DNA of 64,000 nucleotides from positions 62,001 through 126,000 of the forward strand of contig NZ_JACIAY010000008.1 of NCBI RefSeq assembly GCF_014194975.1, given 5' to 3'. How positions within the stretch are numbered: the stretch's first letter is position 1; each line of letters opens with the position of its first letter. Under the pieces are notes generated by a model that was given only the letters and a program-made list of their open reading frames with translations, was not told the origin of the DNA and ran no database searches. Below are positions 12,304 through 18,076 of this stretch, piece after piece. Origin of the DNA: Sphingomonas sp. BK580. GTDB lineage: Bacteria > Pseudomonadota > Alphaproteobacteria > Sphingomonadales > Sphingomonadaceae. A program made the position numbers and the translations under genes.

Positions 12304-13079
12304 GCGAGGTCGTCGACGAGCTGGAGGATAGCCGCGCGCCGCTGCTCGACCATCTGCTCGAGCTGCGCCGTCGCCTGCTGTACTGCATCGCCGCGGTCGT
12401 CCTGTCGTTCGGCGTGTGCTGGTATTTCGCCGAGGACATCTTCGCCTTCCTCGTCCAGCCGCTGCTCAGCGCGGGGCAGAAGACGCTGATCTACACGCAG
12501 CTGTTCGAGGCCTTCTTCGTCCAGGTGAAGGTGGCGTTCTTCGCCGCCATGATGATCTCCTTCCCGGTGATCGCGATGCAGCTGTGGCAGTTCGTCGCGC
12601 CCGGCCTGTACCGCAAGGAGAAGCGCGCGCTGCTGCCGTTCCTGCTGGCCACGCCGGTGCTCTTCCTGCTCGGCGCGTCGATGGCCTATTATGTCGCCAT
12701 CCCGATGGCGCTGCACTTCCTGCTCGGCTTCTCCGGCACGGTCGGTGGCGTGCACCAGCAGGCGCTGCCGGCGATGGGCTATTATCTCAGCTTCGTCATG
12801 CAGTTCCTGTTCGGCTTCGGCGCCGCCTTCCTGCTGCCGGTGCTGCTGATGCTGTTGGAGCGCGCCGGGATCGTCACCCGCAAGCAGCTGATCGGCGCGC
12901 GGCGCTACGCGATCGTCGGCGCCTTCGCCATCGCCGCGGTGCTGACGCCGCCCGACGTCGGGTCGCAGCTGCTGCTCGCGATCCCGCTGGTGATCCTCTA
13001 CGAGCTGGCGATCGTCGGTATCTGGTTCACCGAGCGCAAACGCGCGCGCGAGACGGCGGCCGCGCTCGAGGCGGAGTAG
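12300..13079 (+). CDS. tatC: Sec-independent translocase subunit TatC
   Basis: 259 residues, six membrane segments. The conserved cytoplasmic N-terminus appears as APLLDHLLELRRRLLYC (Glu and Arg residues that bind the signal peptide), followed by FAFLVQPL, and a later PPDVGSQLLLAIPLVILYELAI block covering the last two helices. It is the core receptor of the twin-arginine export system. GTG start within a GTGA overlap with tatB. A small inverted repeat follows 14 nt after the stop. Confidence 0.96.
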   Translation: MSEVVDELEDSRAPLLDHLLELRRRLLYCIAAVVLSFGVCWYFAEDIFAFLVQPLLSAGQKTLIYTQLFEAFFVQVKVAFFAAMMISFPVIAMQLWQFVAPGLYRKEKRALLPFLLATPVLFLLGASMAYYVAIPMALHFLLGFSGTVGGVHQQALPAMGYYLSFVMQFLFGFGAAFLLPVLLMLLERAGIVTRKQLIGARRYAIVGAFAIAAVLTPPDVGSQLLLAIPLVILYELAIVGIWFTERKRARETAAALEAE

Positions 13080-13092
13080 GGGGATGGCGATC

Positions 13093-13117
13093 GATCCTCC
13101 CGTGTAGCAGGAGGATC
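13093..13117 (+). terminator. Hairpin after tatC
   Basis: Perfect 8-bp inverted repeat (GATCCTCC / GGAGGATC) with a 9-nt loop, 14 nt past the tatC stop. No T-tract follows, so it may be an RNA-end stabiliser rather than a true intrinsic terminator. Confidence 0.4.
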
Positions 13118-13152
13118 TGTGCGGGCGCTCCACGCCACGCCACGCCGCCCCA

Positions 13153-13187
13153 TAGCAAAAGGCGGGCCGCGTCGCCGCGACCCGCCT
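13153..13187 (-). terminator. Rho-independent terminator of the entericidin-like gene
   Basis: On the minus strand a 12-bp GC stem (arms 13176-13187 and 13160-13171, one G-T wobble, 4-nt loop) is followed by TTTT. It lies 26 nt beyond the stop of the lipoprotein gene. Confidence 0.75.
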
Positions 13188-13212
13188 CCCGTGCGACCCC
13201 GAAGGGATCCCG

Positions 13213-13347
13213 TTACTTCGACTTGTCCGCCGCGGTGCTCACCGCGTCGCCCGCGGACGACACGTCCTTGCCGACGCCGCCGACCGTGTTGCACGCCGCC
13301 ACCAGCATCGCGCCGGCCAGTACCGCGACCGTCATCACCTTACGCAT
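13213..13347 (-). CDS. Entericidin-like small lipoprotein
   Basis: 44 residues, sequence class of the entericidin A/B family: MRKVMTVAVLAGAMLVAAC with a lipobox (LVAAC, Cys19 lipidated), then NTVGGVGKDVSSAGDAV and a Lys-rich end. AGGAGG lies 7 nt before the ATG on the minus strand, and a good intrinsic terminator follows. E. coli entericidins are stress-induced envelope lipoproteins of debated lytic role; alphaproteobacterial relatives are often stress regulated. It lies downstream of, and in the same direction as, an EcfG-type promoter and a candidate small RNA; read-through could contribute to its expression. An imperfect EcfG-like box (GGAAC with an over-long spacer) is also present just upstream. 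Confidence 0.85.
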   Translation of the reverse strand: MRKVMTVAVLAGAMLVAACNTVGGVGKDVSSAGDAVSTAADKSK

Positions 13348-13445
13348 CGAACCGCCTCCTAGAAGATCAAGGCAACAATGCGCGGCACGCCTGATCGTTC
13401 CGCCGCTGCAATAGCTTGCGGGGCGGGATCAGCGATGTCGGTGAG

Positions 13446-13547
13446 ATGATAAAGGCCCGGAAGCGTCACCGGGGGGGGGGAGGGGTGGACGCTTCCGGGC
13501 CTATGTCGCGGACAGCGAGAGCGGGGGGGCATAAGGTCGCTGTCCGG
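13446..13547 (-). ncRNA. Candidate GsrN-like stress-response small RNA
   Basis: Seen: between phyP and the entericidin-like gene a perfect EcfG promoter (13555-13579) points into about 100 nt that hold two hairpins and no ORF. Hairpin 1 has a 10-bp stem (13537-13546 with 13509-13518) and an 18-nt loop containing C7. Hairpin 2 has a 15-bp stem (13488-13502 with 13453-13467) and a 20-nt loop with C4-U-C10, followed by TTTAT, a weak intrinsic terminator. Known: in Caulobacter the EcfG-family sigma T controls GsrN, an RNA of about this size with a C-rich loop that pairs with G-rich mRNA leaders. Inferred: this is the sphingomonad counterpart. Ends are estimates. Confidence 0.65.
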
Positions 13548-13554
13548 CTTGCTG

Positions 13555-13579
13555 AACGGGCCTCCCCACGATCGGTTCC
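13555..13579 (-). promoter_or_regulatory. EcfG-type promoter of the small RNA
   Basis: On the minus strand GGAAC (13579-13575), 16 nt, CGTT (13558-13555): a full match to the general-stress sigma EcfG consensus. The predicted start, 7-9 nt downstream, falls at the foot of hairpin 1. Confidence 0.75.
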
Positions 13580-13621
13580 GCTGCGACGGCATTATTTTCC
13601 AAAGCGATCGACGGCGCGGAC

Positions 13622-15232
13622 TCACTCGCTCCCGGTCACGGCCACGGCGATCTCATAGGCGCCCGAGAGCGGATCGTGCTGCAGCGACGAGCGCAGCTGG
13701 CGGGTCAGCCCCTCGATCACGCGGCCGTAGCGATGCCCCAGTCCGTCGCGCAGGAGGTCACTGTCGACCAGCGCGCGCGATGACAGCCGCAACAAGGCCT
13801 TCTCCGCCGTCCCCGCGACCGGCTTGAGCGAGATGCGCAGCTGTGCCTCGGGGGCGCAGGTCATCGCCAGCTCGACCAACTCGGTGACGAGGAAGGCGAC
13901 CGCGACCGCGACGTCCTGCGTCACGTAGAAGGGGTCGATGTCGAGCACGATGCCGATCCGTGTCCCCTCGGGCGCGGTGGCGCGGATGCTTGAGGCCAGC
14001 TCGCCCAGCACCGAGCGCAGCCCCACGCCGCGATTCTCCTCCATCTCGGCGAAATGGTAGCGGTGGACCACGGCGAGCGCGTCGACGCGGCGCTGAATCG
14101 AGGCATAGGCCTGGGTCGCCTCCGCGCTGCGCGCGCCGCGCGCGTGGAAGTTGATCAGGCTCGAGATCACCTGGAGGTTGTTCTTGACGCGGTGGTGAAC
14201 CTCGCGCGTCAGCTTGGTCTGGCGCACCAACCCCTCGGCGAGGCCGGCCTCGTGCAAGGCGACGGTGCGGCTGAGCGCGCGGAACGTGTCGCCGAGGTCG
14301 CGGATCTCCTGCGCGGGCAGCGCCCGCAGCATCGCCGGGTCGGGCTGGTCGCCGGGAGAATAAGCGGCGATGCTGCCGCGCAGCGCGCGTAGCGGCCCGA
14401 TCAGCAGGCGGTCGACCACGAACCAGCTGATCGCCGCGGCGAGGAACCACATCAGCAGCGGCAGCGCCAGCGCGATCAGCAGCGGCGAGCTGATCGGCGC
14501 GCTGCGCACCTGCATCTCCAGCGCCAGCCCGGCGATGGCGAGATCGTTGCGCGCGGCCTCTCGGCGCTCGAACGCGCTCTCGCGCGCCAGCGGGTCGAGC
14601 TCCAACCGCTGGTTGCCGAGGGTGAGGGTGGAGCCGTAATCGAGCGCGAAGCCGCTCGGGCGGCTGAGCTGCTGGAGAAAGGCGGCGGGGAAGAAGGCGG
14701 CCGCGCTCACGCCGTTGCTACGACCGGCGATCCGCAGCATCAGCCCGCGCCGGCCGCCAGCGGCGCCGTCGACGAGACGCGCGCTGACGACCGCGGAGTC
14801 GGACTGGCGGGCGAAGGCGGCGGCGCCGGGGAAGGGCTCGCCGCAGATCGGGCGCCCGCTGCGATCGAGGATGACGAAACTGGTGCCCGCCGCCGACTGT
14901 TGCGCGAACACGCCCTGCGCGCGCGCGCAGCTGGGCGCGTCGCCGCGGTCGGCGGTGAGCGCGTCGACCGCCACCCGGAGCGCGGTCATGTCACCGACCA
15001 GTTCGATCGCGATCGCGCGGCTCGACTCGGCCGCGGCGACGCGCAGGTGCGAGCGCAGTTCGGTGTCGGCGATCTGAGTGACCCGCAAGGTCGCGAAGAT
15101 CGCGATCAGCGCCAACGGCAGCAGTGCGATGCTGAGGATCAGGAACAGCTTGGCGCCGGTCGGCCAGTGGCCGACGAACTCCTCCCGTCCCGCGGGCGGG
15201 CGCGGGACGTCAGCGGCCGGAGACGCCGCCAC
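13622..15232 (-). CDS. phyP: PhyP-like HWE/HisKA_2 sensor kinase or phosphatase of PhyR
   Basis: 536 residues. Membrane segments at about 25-48 and 258-282 flank a periplasmic sensor domain; a linker leads to a HisKA_2 helix, REVHHRVKNNLQVISSLI, with His347 as the expected phospho-site. The ATPase domain looks degenerate: where active kinases have an N-box with Asn-His (ELVTNAxKHA), this reads TELVELAMTCAPEAQ, and no DxGxG box is recognisable. That fits a protein that mainly dephosphorylates PhyR, the role reported for PhyP in Sphingomonas. GTG start, 5 nt after nepR, so it shares the nepR promoter. The exact label PhyP is by synteny and architecture. Confidence 0.8.
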   Translation of the reverse strand: MAASPAADVPRPPAGREEFVGHWPTGAKLFLILSIALLPLALIAIFATLRVTQIADTELRSHLRVAAAESSRAIAIELVGDMTALRVAVDALTADRGDAPSCARAQGVFAQQSAAGTSFVILDRSGRPICGEPFPGAAAFARQSDSAVVSARLVDGAAGGRRGLMLRIAGRSNGVSAAAFFPAAFLQQLSRPSGFALDYGSTLTLGNQRLELDPLARESAFERREAARNDLAIAGLALEMQVRSAPISSPLLIALALPLLMWFLAAAISWFVVDRLLIGPLRALRGSIAAYSPGDQPDPAMLRALPAQEIRDLGDTFRALSRTVALHEAGLAEGLVRQTKLTREVHHRVKNNLQVISSLINFHARGARSAEATQAYASIQRRVDALAVVHRYHFAEMEENRGVGLRSVLGELASSIRATAPEGTRIGIVLDIDPFYVTQDVAVAVAFLVTELVELAMTCAPEAQLRISLKPVAGTAEKALLRLSSRALVDSDLLRDGLGHRYGRVIEGLTRQLRSSLQHDPLSGAYEIAVAVTGSE

Positions 15233-15237
15233 CTCGG

Positions 15238-15396
15238 TCAGTCAAGCTTGCCGAGCAGGGAAAGCAGATCGTCCGGCACGGCTTCCTCGACGGTCTTCTG
15301 ATAGACGGAGCGCAACGCCGAACCCATGTCCCGATTCTTCGAGTGCGCGACGGTGCCCTTCTTCGGCTTTTCCGGCGCTTTCTTGTCCGACGTCAA
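15238..15396 (-). CDS. nepR: Anti-sigma factor NepR
   Basis: 52 residues, missed by ATG-only calling because it starts with TTG; GGGGGG lies 5-6 nt upstream on the minus strand. After a Lys-rich disordered N-terminus (KKAPEKPKKG) comes the two-helix NepR core MGSALRSVYQKTVEEAV-PDDLLSLLGKLD. NepR binds and blocks EcfG; phosphorylated PhyR mimics sigma and pulls NepR away. It is the first gene of a nepR-phyP operon divergent from phyR. In most alphaproteobacteria nepR precedes ecfG directly; here ecfG is 1.6 kb away on the other strand. An EcfG-like promoter lies about 110 nt upstream, so the anti-sigma is probably autoregulated. Confidence 0.9.
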   Translation of the reverse strand: MTSDKKAPEKPKKGTVAHSKNRDMGSALRSVYQKTVEEAVPDDLLSLLGKLD

Positions 15397-15504
15397 CGCT
15401 TACCCCCCAAGACAACCCGGCCCCAGCGACCGCTGGGCGGGTCGAGCGGAACACGATGGAACATCCATATGCTGCTGGCACGGTTGGCCGCGCTCGGCGG
15501 ATGA

Positions 15505-15529
15505 AACCAAATAGCCTCTCGATGGTTCC
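15505..15529 (-). promoter_or_regulatory. EcfG-like promoter of nepR-phyP
   Basis: On the minus strand GGAAC (15529-15525), 16 nt, GGTT (15508-15505). One mismatch to CGTT in the -10 part. It predicts a leader of about 100 nt before the TTG of nepR. Confidence 0.6.
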
Positions 15530-15654
15530 CCCGCCGTGCGACGAAAATCGCCGGCCGGGGGGAACTTATTGCCACGGTTGCGCCACGTCCACGATCGGTT
15601 TCACGACGCACGGCGGCGCGCCCGCGCCACGCCGTGAGGGAGGGCTTTCTACAC

Positions 15655-16449
15655 ATGTCGCTCGGACAACAACTCGCGCCGCATCTTCCGTTCCTGCGCC
15701 GCTACGGCCGCGCGCTGACCGGGAGCCAGGCGCAGGGCGACCGCTACGTCCGCGCGACGCTGGAGGCGATCGTCGCGGCACCCGATCAGTTCCCGCGCGA
15801 CGTCGACCCGCGGCTCGGTCTCTACCGCACGTTTCAGGCGATCTGGAACTCGGCCAATTTCGACGAGGTCGAGAGCGCCGAGCCGGCCGAGGAGCAGGAG
15901 GCGGTGGCGCGCGCGCGGCTGTCGCGCATGACGCCGCTGTCGCGCCAGGCGCTGCTGCTCACCGCGATGGAAGGCTTCACGCCGGAGGACGCGGCCTATC
16001 TGATCGAGGTCGAGCCGTCCGAGGTCGACTCGCTCGTCGCCGAGGCGCTCGCCGAGATCGAGAAGCAGACGCGCGCGCGAGTCCTGATCATCGAGGACGA
16101 GCCGATCATCGCGATGGACATCGAGTCGATCGTGCGCGACCTCGGCCATGAGGTCACCGGCGTGGCGGTGACTCGTGACGAGGCGGTGGCGCTGGCGATG
16201 GAGGATCGCCCCGGCCTGGTGTTGGCGGACATCCAGCTCGCCGACGACAGCTCGGGCATCGACGCGGTGAAGGACATCCTCGCCGAGTTCAACGTGCCGG
16301 TGATCTTCATCACTGCCTTCCCCGAGCGGCTGCTCACCGGCGAGCGGCCGGAACCGACCTTCCTGATCACCAAGCCGTTCCAGCGCTCGACGGTGAAGGC
16401 GGCGATCAGCCAGGCGCTGTTCTTCGACGAGACGACCGTCCCGGCGTGA
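15655..16449 (+). CDS. phyR: PhyR, sigma-like response regulator of the general stress response
   Basis: 264 residues. N-terminal EcfG-like (sigma-mimic) domain, about 1-135, with MSLGQQLAPHLPFLRRYGRAL and a sigma4-like helix set (LSRMTPLSRQALLLTAMEGFTPEDAAYLIEV read in pieces). A receiver domain from about 140 has VLIIEDEPIIAMDIE and the phosphorylatable Asp192 in LADIQL, then FITAFPE and the conserved Lys in TKPF. When phosphorylated the sigma-like domain binds NepR and frees EcfG. ATG 15655 gives the family N-terminus; GGAGG lies 11 nt upstream. A GTG at 15634 is the alternative. Divergent from nepR-phyP. Confidence 0.96.
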   Translation: MSLGQQLAPHLPFLRRYGRALTGSQAQGDRYVRATLEAIVAAPDQFPRDVDPRLGLYRTFQAIWNSANFDEVESAEPAEEQEAVARARLSRMTPLSRQALLLTAMEGFTPEDAAYLIEVEPSEVDSLVAEALAEIEKQTRARVLIIEDEPIIAMDIESIVRDLGHEVTGVAVTRDEAVALAMEDRPGLVLADIQLADDSSGIDAVKDILAEFNVPVIFITAFPERLLTGERPEPTFLITKPFQRSTVKAAISQALFFDETTVPA

Positions 16450-16454
16450 GGGTG

Positions 16455-16492
16455 CGCGCGGCGGGGCGCGTGTAGACGCGTCCTCCGCCGCG
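16455..16492 (+). terminator. GC-rich hairpin after phyR
   Basis: Imperfect inverted repeat of about 16 bp starting 5 nt after the phyR stop (GCGCGGCGG... / ...CCGCCGCGC). No T-tract. A possible transcription end or RNA-stabilising stem that would separate phyR from the downstream genes. Confidence 0.4.
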
Positions 16493-16723
16493 CTCGCGGG
16501 CCACGCGCTGGTGCCCGTGACGTCATCGTGTATCGGGCGCCACCGCCGCATCACCCGTCCGGCGCCACACCTTGGGAACGAATGGCGGTGTTGACGGTGC
16601 GGAGGCGGGTCGGCGGCCGCGTCGAGAGGCACCGCCGCCATCCCCTCCGCAGAAACCCTATCGCTCCCCGTGACTTGTTCCCGTCCTTACGGACCCAAAA
16701 CGGTCGAGGCGCGTTGCAGCCCC

Positions 16724-16861
16724 ATGGCAGACGACAACGATCGAGTTCATCTCGAGACCGACGAGGCACGCGCCGGCAGCACGCCCGGTATGACTCGCTA
16801 CATCCTCGCGGCGTCGCTGGTGCTGATCGTCGTCGCCTTCGCCGCTATCCTGCTGTCCTGA
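16724..16861 (+). CDS. Small membrane protein in the stress-response locus
   Basis: 45 residues: polar N-terminal half (MADDNDRVHLETDEARAG, then STPGMTRY) and one C-terminal membrane helix (ILAASLVLIVVAFAAILLS) ending the protein, so the N-terminus is probably cytoplasmic. I recognise the general form as a small conserved membrane protein of sphingomonads, but no function can be assigned. It sits between phyR and ecfG with the same direction, 112 nt before the ecfG start, which suggests co-expression with ecfG. Only a weak ribosome site precedes the ATG. A longer frame from 16670 exists but its extra residues look non-coding. Confidence 0.65.
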   Translation: MADDNDRVHLETDEARAGSTPGMTRYILAASLVLIVVAFAAILLS

Positions 16862-16973
16862 CGCGATGCTGGAACAAGTGGTGCGTGACGGGCTGGCCAA
16901 CCGGCCGGCCGATACCTATCTTCCAGCATCGGACGAGCGCCAAGATGGCGCCGCGCCAGCACGACGGAGCGGC

Positions 16974-17621
16974 ATGACCCAATCACCCTCGCACGCGGAC
17001 GAGGCGTCGGCCCCGGCGCCGACGGAATATGTCGCGCTGTCGGATCCCGAGTTCAAGAAACAGCTCGCGCTCGTGATCCCGCACCTGCGCGCGTTCGGGC
17101 GCTCGCTCTCGGGCAATCGCGACCTCGCCGACGATCTCGTGCAAGAGACGCTGCTCAAGGCCTGGGCGGCGCGCAAGCGCTTCCAGGCCGGCACCAACAT
17201 GCGCGCCTGGACCTTCATCATCCTGCGCAACCTGTTCCTCAGCCAGATGCGCCGCGCGCGCTTCAAGGGCGAGTGGGACGATCTGGTCGCCGACCGCGTG
17301 CTCGCCGCGCCCGCCAGCCAGGACAAGCACGTCGAGCTCGCCGACATGCAGCGCGCGCTGATGCACCTGCCGCAGCCGCAGCGCGAGGCGCTGATCCTCG
17401 TCGGTGCGGGCGGCTTCGCCTATGAGGAAGCCGCCGAGATCTGCGGCGTGGCGGTGGGCACGATCAAGAGCCGCGTCGCGCGCGGGCGAGTCGCGCTCGA
17501 GGCGCTGATGACCGACGGCGCGCTGTCGTCGCGCCGCGACCATGAGGTGAGCGGCGACCGTACGACGCTCGACTCGATCATGAACGAGGTCGACGAGCTG
17601 AGCCGCGATCGCGACGCCTGA
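16974..17621 (+). CDS. ecfG: General-stress sigma factor EcfG
   Basis: 215 residues. After a short N-terminus comes sigma region 2: VIPHLRAFGRSLSGNRDLADDLVQETLLKAW with FQAGTNMRAWTFIILRN, the block characteristic of EcfG proteins. Sigma region 4 (ADMQRALMHLPQPQREALILVGAGGF, then EEAAEICGVAVGTIKSRVARGR) recognises the GGAAC -35 element. The C-terminal tail of about 30 residues is polar. ATG 16974 has GGAG 5 nt upstream. The frame is open to ATG 16866, but that extension has no ribosome site and no similarity to the family. EcfG directs the general stress regulon; candidate sites in this window precede nepR, a NepR paralogue, a small RNA, a lipoprotein and a superoxide dismutase. Confidence 0.95.
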   Translation: MTQSPSHADEASAPAPTEYVALSDPEFKKQLALVIPHLRAFGRSLSGNRDLADDLVQETLLKAWAARKRFQAGTNMRAWTFIILRNLFLSQMRRARFKGEWDDLVADRVLAAPASQDKHVELADMQRALMHLPQPQREALILVGAGGFAYEEAAEICGVAVGTIKSRVARGRVALEALMTDGALSSRRDHEVSGDRTTLDSIMNEVDELSRDRDA

Positions 17622-17863
17622 GGGAAAGGTTCGGCTATCCGCTTCTGACGTCCTCCTGAACGTGTGTCAGGATCTGTCGAGTTGCGTGCCGCTGCCACCG
17701 GCCATCCGGGCAGGTCTCGCTCCGGTAGGTGCGACGCTCCGATTGAAAAGGTCGGCGTAAGCTTCGACCCACCTCCCGACGGCGCTCACGGGGGACGCGG
17801 ATCCGAGCTGTCGTTCATGATGACGTCGTCGGTCAGGCAACGTGTCGCCGCCTGACCGCAGGC

Positions 17864-18040
17864 TTAGTGCCCGCTGCTACCCAGCTTCGACAGCAGACAC
17901 GCCATGTCGCTCGGCAGCGCCTTGTCGCGTCGATAGGCCGCGCGCAGCGATCCCGCGAGCATGTCACCCACCTGCGGCGCGCGCACGACGTAGTCGCCGC
18001 TCTTGCCGCCGCCGGACGAGGAAGGGTGATCAGCTACCAT
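17864..18040 (-). CDS. NepR-like paralogue (second anti-EcfG candidate)
   Basis: 58 residues. A Ser/Gly-rich N-terminus is followed by VGDMLAGSLRAAYRRDKAL and PSDMACLLSKLGSSGH. This aligns with the NepR core of the first copy (GSALRSVYQ..., then PDDLLSLLGKL): a conserved Leu-Arg-x-x-Tyr helix, a Pro-x-Asp turn and an LLxKL helix, with a two-residue deletion between helices. No ribosome site precedes the ATG; the EcfG-like promoter at 18049-18073 would start transcription within a few bases of it, so the mRNA may be leaderless, or the true start is internal. It lies 242 nt after ecfG, convergent with it, and divergent from glnE. Function as an anti-sigma is inferred. Confidence 0.65.
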   Translation of the reverse strand: MVADHPSSSGGGKSGDYVVRAPQVGDMLAGSLRAAYRRDKALPSDMACLLSKLGSSGH

Positions 18041-18048
18041 ATTGCGGC

Positions 18049-18073
18049 AACGTGCGACCTCGGCTTAGGTTTC
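18049..18073 (-). promoter_or_regulatory. EcfG-like promoter of the NepR paralogue
   Basis: On the minus strand GAAAC (18073-18069), 16 nt, CGTT (18052-18049): one mismatch in the -35. It lies directly before the start codon at 18040 and overlaps the ribosome-binding region of divergent glnE. Confidence 0.5.
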
Positions 18074-18076
18074 GCC

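Noticed and set aside
13370..13410. EcfG promoter for the entericidin-like gene (GGAAC ... TGTT on the minus strand)
   Set aside because: The spacer from GGAAC to TGTT is 19 nt; the consensus needs 16-17. The gene may instead be read from the small-RNA promoter or another sigma factor.
15450..15500. EcfG promoter in front of phyR (GGAAC around 15452)
   Set aside because: The downstream box is CGGTT at 18-19 nt, outside the spacing range, so phyR autoregulation is not supported from sequence.
16866..16973. Longer EcfG N-terminus starting at ATG 16866
   Set aside because: No Shine-Dalgarno sequence, and the extra residues do not match EcfG or NepR; ATG 16974 has GGAG at good spacing.
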